Below are positions 42,984 to 51,741 of a stretch of 64,000 nucleotides of DNA, piece by piece. Position numbers and translations under genes: made by a program. The notes below the pieces were generated by a model that saw nothing but the letters and a program-made list of their open reading frames with translations, made no database searches and had not been told where the DNA came from. Position 1 is the stretch's first letter. Every line of letters starts with the position of its first letter. The DNA is from Pseudalkalibacillus sp. SCS-8 (GTDB lineage: Bacteria > Bacillota > Bacilli > Bacillales > Fictibacillaceae). Where the stretch lies: NCBI RefSeq assembly GCF_040126055.1, contig NZ_CP143541.1, positions 620,001 to 684,000 of the forward strand, written 5' to 3'.

Positions 42984-43005
42984 GTTCATTCTCCTCCCAC
43001 ACAAT

Positions 43006-44376
43006 TTATTCTGGAATTGAAGCCGTATATAAGTAATTCAAAAACGCAAATACGCGTTTTGCAGACGGACGGATATCGGATGGACAAGGGGAAAGTAGAG
43101 CCTTAGAGGGCTTTGTGTTGACCTCAAGGATCCAAGGATGACCTTCACCGTCCACACCAAAATCGATACCAAATTCCCCATAAAGCCCATCAAGATTGGA
43201 TGCAATCCATTCACACACTTCAATGGACAAATCATATAGCATGGAAAGGATGAGCTTCGCCTTCATTCGGTCGAACCTGCTTTCAAGGACATCTATCGGA
43301 GAAGAGGTCGTCGCTCCTTTTGATACATTCGTAACGATGTGTTCTTCCTTCCCGATCCTTGCCAGGCTTGAGGTGATACACCATATACCGTATTCGTTGC
43401 GATTGCAAAGTATACGGAAATCAACATTTCCTCCCCGGTATTGAATTAAATCGATGCCTTGCTGCAAAATATAGTGATCAGATGGAACATATTCGTCGAT
43501 AAACTGGATCAACCCTTTGTCAGTGAGAGAAGGTAATGGGGGCTCAATTCTGTCCGATGCTTCAAGCTTAAGTTTTTCGTCCAGTTGTTTCGTGATCCTG
43601 ACGATTCCCCTTCCTTCGTGTCCGTCAATGGGTTTCAAATAGAGAACAGTGAAGCGGTAAATCGTTTCAAGTAAGGCTTCTTTATCACTTATCCGGACCG
43701 TTTTCGGCAAATGGGCAGCAACAGCATCGTTTTCTAACAGAAGGGAAAAGACCTCCCATTTGGAAAGATACCGGTCATTGAAAAACTGGATCCCCCAATC
43801 GTGACAATGGTTGAAAAAACGAGTGTATGCTTCGGTCCGCTCCAGTCTTCGATTCGTTATCCGGTTGTAAATGACATCCGGATAGGGAAGCGGCTCTTGA
43901 ATCCACTTCCCCTCGACATACGTGTATCCATTTATGCCATCCGGTTCGACATCTTCATATGAAAACACGTAAAACACGATGTTGAACTTTCGACTTAACT
44001 CATTCAGTTCAACCGCAAACTGGGTCATATTCCCGAATGTACCTTGGTGTTTTTCGTGTCGATCTACAAATAAAGAGAGGATGGGTCCGATTCTGATTTC
44101 GTTCTTTTCAATTGAATATAGAAGCGAATGGTATTGGTTGGTTGGTGGTAGGCGATGACTGTTTTTAAGCGAATCAGGTATTTCCACCATTCCGTATGTG
44201 TCGTCCAACTTGACCTCACACTTGACGAGGAAACGCTCATTCCCATAACGGAACCATACCTTCTCCTTAGGCTGGAGTCGGAAACGTGTCATCAGGTGAT
44301 TGCTGAGCCAAACGACATACGGGTTAGAGGAAGAAGCAAGTATATACTTGATTTGGACGGTCTCTCTCGTGTTCAT
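43006..44376 (-). CDS. YheC/YheD-family ATP-grasp protein (first paralogue)
   Basis: The 456-residue protein has an N-terminal domain, RIGPILSLFVDRH, and the ATP-grasp core TVLYLKPIDGHEGRGIVRI, YILQQGIDLIQYRGGNVDFR and GIDFGVDGEGHPWILEVNTKP. It is the first gene of a leftward set of three paralogues plus a small acidic protein. GGGAGT precedes the ATG. In B. subtilis yheC and yheD are expressed during sporulation and their products associate with the coat; a third copy is unusual compared with that species. Confidence 0.9.
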   Translation of the reverse strand: MNTRETVQIKYILASSSNPYVVWLSNHLMTRFRLQPKEKVWFRYGNERFLVKCEVKLDDTYGMVEIPDSLKNSHRLPPTNQYHSLLYSIEKNEIRIGPILSLFVDRHEKHQGTFGNMTQFAVELNELSRKFNIVFYVFSYEDVEPDGINGYTYVEGKWIQEPLPYPDVIYNRITNRRLERTEAYTRFFNHCHDWGIQFFNDRYLSKWEVFSLLLENDAVAAHLPKTVRISDKEALLETIYRFTVLYLKPIDGHEGRGIVRITKQLDEKLKLEASDRIEPPLPSLTDKGLIQFIDEYVPSDHYILQQGIDLIQYRGGNVDFRILCNRNEYGIWCITSSLARIGKEEHIVTNVSKGATTSSPIDVLESRFDRMKAKLILSMLYDLSIEVCEWIASNLDGLYGEFGIDFGVDGEGHPWILEVNTKPSKALLSPCPSDIRPSAKRVFAFLNYLYTASIPE

Positions 44377-44476
44377 TTGACTCCCTCTTTTGTATTGCTT
44401 TTATAGGCAATAGCGGATATCGTATACTATGGTAAGAAACAAAATTTGGTGACATCAGTATGGAAGGTTGAGATTG

Positions 44477-45616
44477 ATGGAAGTGTTATGGGTGCTCGTG
44501 TTGATGGTCGTGATTGGAGCTGCAATCGGAGGTTTTACGAACTCACTTGCAATCAAGATGCTCTTCAGACCTTACAATCCAATATATATAGGACGTTTCC
44601 GGATTCCTTTTACACCCGGTTTAATCCCGAAACGAAGGGAAGAATTGGCTATACAGCTTGGAGAGATGACGGTTAATCATCTCATTACCAAGGAAGGTCT
44701 CCAGAAGAAACTGAATCAAACCGAATTCAAGAATGAATTGGTTGAATGGTTGAAAAAGGGCCTTCATACGCAATTGGAGAAAGAACAATCTATAAATGAT
44801 TTGGCAGCAGACCTATTAAAGAATGACGCCTTAGACAAGGCGGTCGAAGGAAAGCTGAAGCAATTCCTTAACGAAAAAGTGACAGAAAAAATCGGGAAGG
44901 CGAAAGGACAGCCTCTTAAAGAACTGATTCCTGAAAAGCTGGATACCCGGATAGAAGCTGAGATTCCTGCTACGACCAGGTTCATCCAAAATCGGTTGAT
45001 TGCTTTCATACATAGTCCAGAGGGAAAAATGCAGTTGAAACAGCTGATCGACGATTTTCTCGCTGAGCGTGGCATGCTTGGAAACATGATTAATATGTTC
45101 CTTGGAAATGAGAGCCTGATCGATAAAGTGCAATCTGAACTCATCAAGCTTCTTCAAAGGGGTACCGTCTCAACGATGCTGGAGAAGATCCTCAAAAAAG
45201 AGTGGACGGCTATGAAAGAAAAGCCCGCTTCGGATATCATTGCACAACTGGGAGTAGAGGACAGCCAGGAAGCCATGATCGATTGGGTGATCGATCAACT
45301 TGATGTAAAGGTAATCCTCAATAAACCGATTCATGAGTGGGCAGCTCCTTACATACCTTATATGGAAGATGAGCTGATCCCTCGTATGACGGACCATGCA
45401 CTTGATTGGCTGGGCTCAAATGTTGAACAGATCATGGAAAAGATGAGGCTGTCCGAGCTCGTACGTCAGCAGGTCCAGACGTTTTCTGTACAACGGTTGG
45501 AAGAAATGGTGCTTTCAATTTCAAGAAGGGAATTGAAGATGATCACGTACCTTGGTGCCTTGTTAGGTGGGATGATCGGCTTCATTCAAGGGCTGTTGGT
45601 TTACTTCATCACCTGA
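44477..45616 (+). CDS. yheB: YheB, DUF445 membrane protein
   Basis: The protein of about 379 residues has an N-terminal helix ([27 protein letters not shown]), which carries the DUF445 signature, then [28 protein letters not shown]. It has a long helical region and a C-terminal helix ([18 protein letters not shown]). Both ends are membrane-embedded. The function is unknown. ATG 44477 follows GGAAGG by nine bases; TTG codons at 44468 and 44474 are alternatives. It is followed by yheA as in B. subtilis. Confidence 0.9.
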   Translation: MEVLWVLVLMVVIGAAIGGFTNSLAIKMLFRPYNPIYIGRFRIPFTPGLIPKRREELAIQLGEMTVNHLITKEGLQKKLNQTEFKNELVEWLKKGLHTQLEKEQSINDLAADLLKNDALDKAVEGKLKQFLNEKVTEKIGKAKGQPLKELIPEKLDTRIEAEIPATTRFIQNRLIAFIHSPEGKMQLKQLIDDFLAERGMLGNMINMFLGNESLIDKVQSELIKLLQRGTVSTMLEKILKKEWTAMKEKPASDIIAQLGVEDSQEAMIDWVIDQLDVKVILNKPIHEWAAPYIPYMEDELIPRMTDHALDWLGSNVEQIMEKMRLSELVRQQVQTFSVQRLEEMVLSISRRELKMITYLGALLGGMIGFIQGLLVYFIT

Positions 45617-45681
45617 TTCTTGTTATAGTGGAAGAGGTGCTTAATAGTAACGGCATGAATGTAAATTTTAGGAGGCTAAAT

Positions 45682-46044
45682 ATGAGTAAAAATGTCCATG
45701 ATGCGGCATACAATCTAGAAACAGCGTTGCGTGAAAGTGACGACTTCCAGGAGCTTAAGAGCTTGTATGATCAAGTGAATGCGGATGAGAACGTCAAGCA
45801 GATGTTCGACAACTTCCGTAACTTGCAGGTTGAACTTCAACAAAAGCAAATGCAAGGTCAACAAATCACTGAGGAAGAAGCTCAAAAAGCACAGCAAACG
45901 TTTGAACTTGTTCAACAGAACGAAGTGATCTCTAAGCTAATGAATGCTGAGCAACGCGTAAGCATGCTTATCCAGGACATCAACAAGATTGTTACGAAGC
46001 CTTTGGAAGAATTGTACGGCAATCCAGAGGAACAACAACAATAA
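45682..46044 (+). CDS. yheA: YheA, YlbF/YmcA-family helical protein
   Basis: The 120-residue all-helical protein has the YlbF/YmcA (DUF964) pattern: NVHDAAYNLETALRESDDFQELKSLYDQV, ENVKQMFDNFRNLQ and VISKLMNAEQRVSMLIQDIN. Relatives form a complex that affects RNase Y and development, but YheA itself is not characterised. ATG 45682 follows AGGAGG. A strong terminator comes after the stop. Confidence 0.92.
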   Translation: MSKNVHDAAYNLETALRESDDFQELKSLYDQVNADENVKQMFDNFRNLQVELQQKQMQGQQITEEEAQKAQQTFELVQQNEVISKLMNAEQRVSMLIQDINKIVTKPLEELYGNPEEQQQ

Positions 46045-46054
46045 CTCATGATAA

Positions 46055-46085
46055 AAAGCTGACACTCCGGTGTCAGCTTTTTTTA
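46055..46085 (+). terminator. Terminator of yheBA
   Basis: AAAGCTGACAC, TCCG and GTGTCAGCTTT form a perfect 11-bp stem followed by T5. Confidence 0.92.
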
Positions 46086-46104
46086 TTGCGTACTAAGTGG
46101 AATT

Positions 46105-46212
46105 TTTGCCATTTGGATAGTAAACGTGTGAGTTTGGATAGTAAATCAACAATTTCGGATAGTAAATGTACAACTTCGGATAGTAAATCCTAAATATCGG
46201 CAAGTAATCTCT
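46105..46212. repeat. Array A3: five degenerate 21-bp repeats with a GGATAGTAAAT core
   Basis: GGATAGTAAA occurs at 46115, 46136, 46157 and 46178, and as GGCAAGTAAT at 46199: exact 21-bp spacing throughout. The consensus is TTTCGGATAGTAAATNNNCAA. It begins 20 bases after the yheA terminator and ends 20 bases before the convergent AAC(3)-like gene. Confidence 0.96.
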
Positions 46213-46231
46213 AATCCTAGCCAACTTGACT

Positions 46232-47038
46232 TTACTTGGATTTATGCTCCTTCAACCACTGTACCCCGAAGTCGACAGATGGCCGTAGCTTGAACAGTTT
46301 ACTGGTTGCAGAACCGATCTTTCCAATCCTGACATCATGCTTTCCTTCAAAAGCTTTTCCGATCTCACCGAAACACTCATCATCATAATCGATTTCTAGA
46401 TAGTTCCGCCATACCCTTTTCCCGTCCATGAGAATCGGAGCTCCTTTTGCAACGGTATTACGCACGCCTGCACGATGCTCGGAGAGATGGAATGAAGTAT
46501 GAGAGTCAAAGTCCGTTCCTAAGAATAATACATCTGCATCCAGTTCATAGGCCTTGGCAATCGGAGAACGCTCACCGAGACCATTGTCTAAAGAATGGTT
46601 CTCTGTAATGTATGCAGCATGCTTTCCCCATGCTGCCATGGACATGTTCGGATGATTACTCCTATATACGCCTGGATAGGATCTGAATCTTTCCGGAATC
46701 AAGCCCACTCCCCAAGTCGGTGTGGTCGTAGGATTGAAAGGGGGCATCGATTCCTTGATCGGCTCCCACCAATCTTTCGGAACAGGGGGGTTCTGCCAAT
46801 CGGCAGGGTCAGAGAGGACAGCCGAATGGGCAGGCAGGATCAATGTCCCTTCCTCCGTGACAGCATCCATCAACGCCTGGATGACTGCCTCACTCTCCCC
46901 ACATACCCACCCTAGTGATTTAAGGGAGGAGTGGACGAGCAATGTCATGCCTTGCTCGACACCTAGTGCACGGAGGTCCGCCATTAGCGTTTTCGTCGTT
47001 CTTGGTTGATCTGTTCCTTGGATGATACTTTTCTTCAT
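46232..47038 (-). CDS. AAC(3)-family aminoglycoside N-acetyltransferase-like protein (YokD-like)
   Basis: The 268-residue protein has LLVHSSLKSLGWVCGESEAVIQAL, GTLILPAHSAVLSDP, PTTTPTWGVGLIPERFR and RSNHPNMSMAAWGKHA, the motifs of the AAC(3)/YokD antibiotic N-acetyltransferase family, followed by GLGERSPIAKAYEL. Family members bind acetyl-CoA; YokD has been structurally studied, but its natural substrate is not settled. Actual resistance cannot be inferred. The gene stands alone and no terminator is visible between its stop and array A3. Confidence 0.88.
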   Translation of the reverse strand: MKKSIIQGTDQPRTTKTLMADLRALGVEQGMTLLVHSSLKSLGWVCGESEAVIQALMDAVTEEGTLILPAHSAVLSDPADWQNPPVPKDWWEPIKESMPPFNPTTTPTWGVGLIPERFRSYPGVYRSNHPNMSMAAWGKHAAYITENHSLDNGLGERSPIAKAYELDADVLFLGTDFDSHTSFHLSEHRAGVRNTVAKGAPILMDGKRVWRNYLEIDYDDECFGEIGKAFEGKHDVRIGKIGSATSKLFKLRPSVDFGVQWLKEHKSK

Positions 47039-47174
47039 AAGAAGTCCTCCTATTTATAATCACCAAGGTTCCTATTCGATATTGGAGTGGGAAATCCTGT
47101 TTCAGGGTGGTTCTATCTTAAAGGGACTGCTCATAAAGTTGATATGAGGAGAACTCTAGATTGGGGGGATTATC

Positions 47175-48035
47175 CTGGTTTATCGACTACTAGCTTTGGA
47201 CATCGATGGGACCTTGCTGAAAAGCAACTTTAAAATCGATCGGTCCACAAGAGAAGCCATTCGATACGTAAAGAAAAAGGGTGTATATGTTACATTGGCA
47301 ACGGGCCGTAACTTTCCGTCTGCCAAAAAGATCGCGAAGGAACTGAAGCTTGATAGCATTCTGATTACCCATAATGGAGCGTTGATTGCCTCTTCAATTG
47401 ATGAACCGCTCTATGAAAGAAGGATTTCAGCTGAGCAGGTAAGACGGATCGTGGAGGTCATCGAGCCGTATGATGCCCATATCCGGTTGCTTCATGAACG
47501 TTATGCGTTGGGGAATCAGGTTCAGCAAAAGTCTCAGCTTATTGCAAAAATGACGATGGGCGTTGGGGACCCGCTTTTTTATCCGGTTACGTTCACTGAT
47601 CATCTAAGTGATCATCTCGAAACGAAACCGATGTCTGTACCGAAAATCGATGTACAATTCTTCAATGCTGAAGAACAGGAAGAAGCCTATCATCAATTGA
47701 TGGATGAAGTTGAAGACATTGATGTGACGGCATCCACACGCTGTGGATTCGAAATCATCCCCAAATCGGTGAATAAGGCGTCAGGGCTCCAATTCCTTGG
47801 CAAGCATTTAGGCATATCCATGAAGGAAATGGTCGCAGTAGGTGACTTCGTGAACGATCTGGAAATGATCCGCCATGCCGGACTAGGTGTAGCAATGGGG
47901 AATGCACCTGAAGAGGTACAACAGGCAGCAGATTGGGTAACCAGGTCCAATGATCAGCATGGACTTGAATACATGGTTCGGGAAGTATTCCGTAAACAGA
48001 TGAAAATGCAAATTGAACTTCCAGTCGAACGATAA
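47175..48035 (+). CDS. Cof-type HAD-IIB phosphatase
   Basis: The protein has HAD motif I LLALDIDGTLL, motif II LATGRNFPSA, then a C2B cap (residues 85-200) and motifs III/IV KASGLQFLGKHLGIS with AVGDFVNDLEMI. It probably dephosphorylates sugar phosphates or nucleotide cofactors. The hydrophobic strand before motif I (VYRLLA) has no ATG, GTG or TTG before it: the frame back to the stop at 47157 contains only ATT, ATC and CTG. GGGGGG (47163-47168) is six bases before CTG 47175, so a CTG start is the best fit; TTG 47196 would remove the first strand. Confidence 0.85.
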   Translation: MVYRLLALDIDGTLLKSNFKIDRSTREAIRYVKKKGVYVTLATGRNFPSAKKIAKELKLDSILITHNGALIASSIDEPLYERRISAEQVRRIVEVIEPYDAHIRLLHERYALGNQVQQKSQLIAKMTMGVGDPLFYPVTFTDHLSDHLETKPMSVPKIDVQFFNAEEQEEAYHQLMDEVEDIDVTASTRCGFEIIPKSVNKASGLQFLGKHLGISMKEMVAVGDFVNDLEMIRHAGLGVAMGNAPEEVQQAADWVTRSNDQHGLEYMVREVFRKQMKMQIELPVER

Positions 48036-48049
48036 ATCATCCTAAGGGA

Positions 48050-48077
48050 AAGCCGCTCATCTTTGGGCGGTTTTTTA
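48050..48077 (+). terminator. Terminator of the Cof-type gene
   Basis: CCGCTC and GGGCGG pair around ATCTTT and are followed by T6. Confidence 0.75.
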
Positions 48078-48082
48078 TTAGG

Positions 48083-48453
48083 AAGGCTCTGTTAGCTTTT
48101 TTTTGTTGATTGCTTAAAGAAGACAGAAGCGTAAGGCGGCGACTCCAGCGGGAAAAGCAACAGCTGAAGACCCCACAGAACGAGGAATTAAGGATCTTCG
48201 ACTAAAAACTACCACGTCCTATGGTGAACGTCGAAGCCACCACATCCTGTGGAAGTGAGGAGGCTGAAGCGTCTGTCCAGCTCCATCGCCTAGGTGCTCG
48301 AGGTCGCTTCGATTCCTTCAAAACACGAAAGGTGTTTTTTATAAGGAATCTCCAGCGCTTGTCGCCCCTGAACAAGGCGATTCCGCATTTCTTAACCCGC
48401 GGAAAGCGCCCGCCTGGAGCTGTTCAAATTCAACAACGTTCCTTAACAGAGTC
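48083..48453. repeat. Composite repeat element E5 with CTCTGTTA inverted ends
   Basis: AAGGCTCTGTTAGC (48083) and CCTTAACAGAGTC (48441-48453) form imperfect terminal inverted repeats. Inside are GGCGGCGACTCCAGCGGGAAA, the 80-bp module shared (inverted) with E2, a further module with CCAGCTCCATCGCCTAGGTG and CTCGAGGTCGCTTCG, and CGCGGAAAGCGCCCGCCTGG. Open frames across it appear to be chance. It belongs to the same modular family as E1-E4. Confidence 0.85.
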
Positions 48454-48810
48454 ATTAATAAAAAGTGCTCAGTAAAGTCCCACAAGAACTGAAAGGAGTT
48501 TCTCGAACAGCCCCAAAAGTAAGCCCCTTCCGTCAGCGTAATGTTACAATTGTTACAAAATTTGAAAACCCTTTCATTTTTTTAAAATTCTTCAGATGAA
48601 GTTCTGACAAAATGTGAGACGAATCGAGGGGTCCTTAAAGGTGAAAATCCCCGTAATTACAGCAAATTTTTATATGGAAAATGCAGGGTCCGCGATTTTT
48701 GTAGAGAGAACTCGATAGAAAGAATGTTAAAAGAATGTTAAGCGGTAGGGAAAATCATTCTCCTTCGAGAAATAGTGACATGCATCTTAAAATTTGAAGG
48801 AGGATTTATG
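48454..48810. other. Upstream region of the aldehyde dehydrogenase gene
   Basis: No gene is visible. Two direct repeats stand out: TGTTACA at 48542 and 48551, and AAGAATGTTAA at 48720-48730 and 48731-48741 in tandem. They could be operator half-sites. A clear promoter was not found. Confidence 0.4.
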
Positions 48811-50298
48811 ATGGAAAAAGTAATGGACACTCAATTGAAGCCGAAAGTCGCTGAATTCTTGAATGGTACGAAGAAGTTGTATATTAACGGGAAGTGGCAG
48901 CCGTCAGTTTCCGGCAAAACATTCAACACATTGAATCCTTCCAATGGAGAAGTCCTAGCAGTTGTAAGTGAAGCTGGACACGAAGATGTAGATCGCGCTG
49001 TAAAAGCTGCCCGCAAAGCATTTGACGATGGACCTTGGTCAAAGATGAGTGCAGCATCCAGAAGCCGACTGATTTATAAGCTTGCTGATTTGATGGAAGA
49101 ACATAAAGAAGAATTAGCGCAATTGGACACGTTAGACAACGGAAAACCGATCCGTGAAACGACAAATGCTGACGTACCACTTGCAATCGAGCATTTCCGC
49201 TATTATGCAGGTTGGGCGACAAAAATCGTAGGACAAACAATCCCTGTTTCAGGTAAGTTCTTCAACTACACCCGTCATGAAGCGCTCGGAGTCGTTGGAC
49301 AGATCATTCCTTGGAACTTCCCGCTCCTCATGGCAGCTTGGAAGATGGGAGCTGCTCTCGCAAGCGGATGTACAATTGTATTGAAGCCAGCAGAGCAAAC
49401 ACCACTTTCAGCATTATACTTAGCGGAACTGATTGAAGAAGCAGGATTCCCAGAAGGTGTCGTCAATATCGTAACTGGATATGGCGAAACAACTGGAGGA
49501 CCATTACTCGAGCATAAACTTGTCGATAAGATTGCATTCACTGGTTCGACGGAAGTCGGAAAGCATATCATGCGTACAGCTTCAAATGACTTGAAGCGAG
49601 TTACGCTTGAGCTTGGTGGTAAATCACCGAACATTATCCTTCCGGATGCGGACATGTCCAAAGCGATTCCAGGAGCGTTCTCAGGAATCATGTTCAACCA
49701 AGGACAGGTTTGCTGTGCAGGATCACGTCTTTATATCCAGAAAAAGGCGTTCGACAATGTTGTCGCTGACCTTGTCTCCCACTCTGAAAAGCTGAAGCAA
49801 GGACCTGGATTGAATCCAGATTCAGAAATGGGACCACTTGTTTCTGAGGAACAACATAACCGAGTATTGAATTATATTGAAAAAGGAAAGAGCGAAGGTG
49901 CTGAGCTGTTGACAGGAGGCACTAAGCCTTACGATCAAGGTTACTTCGTATCACCGACGATCTTTGCTGACGTGAATGATTCAATGACAATCGCGAAGGA
50001 AGAAATCTTCGGCCCGGTTGTATCGGCTATGCCATTCGATGATTTGGATGAAGTAATCGATCGTGCGAACGATTCCGATTATGGTCTGGCTGCAGGTCTT
50101 TGGACAGAGAATCTGAAGAGTGCACACTATGTGGCGAACCGAATTAAAGCAGGTACGGTTTGGGTGAACTGCTACAACGCTTTTGATGCTGCTTCACCAT
50201 TCGGAGGATACAAGCAATCCGGTATCGGACGCGAAATGGGATCCTATGCGCTAGATAACTACACGGAAGTCAAGAGCGTCTGGATCAACATGGGATAA
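48811..50298 (+). CDS. NAD(P)-dependent aldehyde dehydrogenase (DhaS-like)
   Basis: The 495-residue enzyme has the ALDH motifs GVVGQIIPWNFPLLMAAWK, the catalytic Glu in TLELGGKSPNII, the catalytic Cys in FNQGQVCCAGSR, EEIFGPVVSAM and SPFGGYKQSGIGREMG. It oxidises aldehydes to acids; the length equals that of B. subtilis DhaS, but substrate preference is not readable. AAGGAGG lies seven bases before ATG 48811 and four before ATG 48808. The gene is monocistronic, with a strong terminator and a long upstream region. Confidence 0.93.
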   Translation: MEKVMDTQLKPKVAEFLNGTKKLYINGKWQPSVSGKTFNTLNPSNGEVLAVVSEAGHEDVDRAVKAARKAFDDGPWSKMSAASRSRLIYKLADLMEEHKEELAQLDTLDNGKPIRETTNADVPLAIEHFRYYAGWATKIVGQTIPVSGKFFNYTRHEALGVVGQIIPWNFPLLMAAWKMGAALASGCTIVLKPAEQTPLSALYLAELIEEAGFPEGVVNIVTGYGETTGGPLLEHKLVDKIAFTGSTEVGKHIMRTASNDLKRVTLELGGKSPNIILPDADMSKAIPGAFSGIMFNQGQVCCAGSRLYIQKKAFDNVVADLVSHSEKLKQGPGLNPDSEMGPLVSEEQHNRVLNYIEKGKSEGAELLTGGTKPYDQGYFVSPTIFADVNDSMTIAKEEIFGPVVSAMPFDDLDEVIDRANDSDYGLAAGLWTENLKSAHYVANRIKAGTVWVNCYNAFDAASPFGGYKQSGIGREMGSYALDNYTEVKSVWINMG

Positions 50299-50313
50299 TT
50301 GGTATAAAGAAAA

Positions 50314-50341
50314 GCAGGCTAGCTGAGCTAGCCTGTTTTTT
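50314..50341 (+). terminator. Terminator of the aldehyde dehydrogenase gene
   Basis: CAGGCTAGCT G AGCTAGCCTG is a perfect 10-bp inverted pair followed by T7. Confidence 0.92.
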
Positions 50342-50430
50342 TGTTCATACGGAGTGCAAATTCATGTTTTTATAACGAATGAGCAGGGAAAATAATGGTA
50401 TCATAAGAAAAAAGCTGAAGAGGTGTAAAC

Positions 50431-50784
50431 ATGTTACGTAGCTTATCTGTACTTGTACTTTCACTATTGCTTATTGTCGGCCTTGCCGCTTGTGGAGGCG
50501 GCAGTGATGAAGGCCAGGATGGACAGAGTGCGGAAGAAAATGGTGGTTCAAACGGGACAGTTGATGTCGCTGCTGCTGAAAAAACGTTCGAACAAAACTG
50601 TGCCAACTGTCATGGCCAAAACCTCGAGGGAAGAAACGGTCCTAAGCTTGAGAACATCGGATCCAAGCTCAGTAAAGAAGAAATTCTCACAATGATAAAA
50701 AAGGGTGGCGGTGGAATGCCCGGAGGCCTCATCCGTGGTGAGGAAGCAGAAAACGTCGCCGCATGGCTTGCGACAATGGAATGA
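50431..50784 (+). CDS. cccB: Membrane-anchored cytochrome c-551-like lipoprotein
   Basis: The 117-residue protein has a type II signal peptide ending in the lipobox LAAC (Cys 21), a Gly/Glu/Ser-rich linker and one class I cytochrome c domain with the heme site CANCH (residues 56-60) and a distal Met in GGGGMPGG. It carries electrons to terminal oxidases on the outer face of the membrane, as CccB does in B. subtilis. GAAGAGGTG precedes the ATG. Confidence 0.9.
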   Translation: MLRSLSVLVLSLLLIVGLAACGGGSDEGQDGQSAEENGGSNGTVDVAAAEKTFEQNCANCHGQNLEGRNGPKLENIGSKLSKEEILTMIKKGGGGMPGGLIRGEEAENVAAWLATME

Positions 50785-50789
50785 TTAAA

Positions 50790-50825
50790 AAAAGCTGACG
50801 AAAGAGAATGCTTTCTGTCAGCTTT
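50790..50825. terminator. Bidirectional terminator
   Basis: AAAAGCTGACGAAAGA and TTTCTGTCAGCTTTT pair (one base bulged) between cccB and the convergent Nudix gene. Confidence 0.88.
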
Positions 50826-50834
50826 TCCTATTCT

Positions 50835-51341
50835 TTAAGTAGGTTTTATCAATCCTCGTACGATGCAGAGGAATAGCGCATACCCCAATTCTCCATCCTT
50901 ATAGTGGCCCGCCCTTATTGAATCCAGTACTTCTTTAACGGGCATCATCATAACTGAAATGTCTTCATCCTCATCCAAGCATTGATCACCTGTTGAAGCC
51001 GTATCAGTCGTAAAAAACAGATGAGAAAACCGATTGGTGAAATAAGGCTGTGGATGAAAGCTTCCTATATAAGTCATCGTGTCCGCCTTTATCCCCGTTT
51101 CCTCCAGAAGTTCTCTTTTTGCCCCCATTTCCGGGTCTTCATCATCCTCCAAACCACCACCAGGAAGCTCGATTGTTTCTCCTTTAAGCTGATGACGGAA
51201 TTGCCGGACAAGAACAAGATGCTCTCCACGGATTGCGACGACGGCTACCGAAGTTGGATTCTGCTCTTCAATATACAAAGAACCAGTCTCTGTCTCGAGA
51301 ACCTTTGTATTTTTGTGAATCAATCTTGGATTGCTATCCAT
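50835..51341 (-). CDS. Nudix hydrolase (ADP-ribose pyrophosphatase-like)
   Basis: The 168-residue protein has a complete Nudix box, GGLEDDEDPEMGAKRE followed by LLEETGI, matching GX5EX7REUXEEXGU, preceded by VLVRQFRHQLKGETIELPGG. This arrangement is typical of enzymes that hydrolyse ADP-ribose or similar nucleotide sugars. It is cytoplasmic and monocistronic, with its stop close to a bidirectional terminator. The exact substrate is not determined. Confidence 0.88.
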   Translation of the reverse strand: MDSNPRLIHKNTKVLETETGSLYIEEQNPTSVAVVAIRGEHLVLVRQFRHQLKGETIELPGGGLEDDEDPEMGAKRELLEETGIKADTMTYIGSFHPQPYFTNRFSHLFFTTDTASTGDQCLDEDEDISVMMMPVKEVLDSIRAGHYKDGELGYALFLCIVRGLIKPT

Positions 51342-51381
51342 GAAAAGCCTCCTCGTTTTTTACTTATAGAATAGGAAAACA

Positions 51382-51407
51382 AAAACGGCGCCATTATGGC
51401 GGCCGTT
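51382..51407 (-). terminator. Terminator of yhzD
   Basis: On the minus strand AACGGCC, GCCA TAA TGGC and GCCGTT form a stem followed by TTTTG, directly after the yhzD stop. Confidence 0.75.
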
Positions 51408-51408
51408 C

Positions 51409-51594
51409 TTATCGATGGAACAGGACTAGTTCACCTGCAGGGGATGTTACCCGGCTTGTATGATTCTCGTAGTCGTTTTCCTCAAGGATGCTTTGTCCGA
51501 TTTTCTTTGCCTCATCGTTATTAGGTGCTTCAAAGGATTCTTCATATAATTTGGAGCCTTTTTTATCAAATACTGTAATAATGTACATTTTCAT
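51409..51594 (-). CDS. yhzD: YhzD-like small protein
   Basis: The 61-residue protein begins MKMYIITVFDKKGSKLYEES and ends GELVLFHR, with a helical middle EAKKIGQSILEENDY. The length and both ends agree with the YhzD family of Bacillus as I remember it. The function is unknown. A GGGAGG site lies about 14 bases upstream, somewhat far. It is divergent from yhaQ. Confidence 0.8.
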   Translation of the reverse strand: MKMYIITVFDKKGSKLYEESFEAPNNDEAKKIGQSILEENDYENHTSRVTSPAGELVLFHR

Positions 51595-51741
51595 GTCGTT
51601 TTTCAGCCTCCCTTTCCATGGTTATATTCTAGAGGTGTCCACAAAGTCCTTCTTTTTAAAAAAGTTGGATTTTTCTTCAAAACATTGAAACCTTCACCTC
51701 CTCTATCCGTTAGTACTAAAGGAGAGGGAAGGGGAGATACC

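Noticed and set aside
48221..48475. 84-codon open frame inside element E5
   Set aside because: It is composed of repeat modules that occur elsewhere in other frames, has no ribosome site, and its product has no recognisable pattern.
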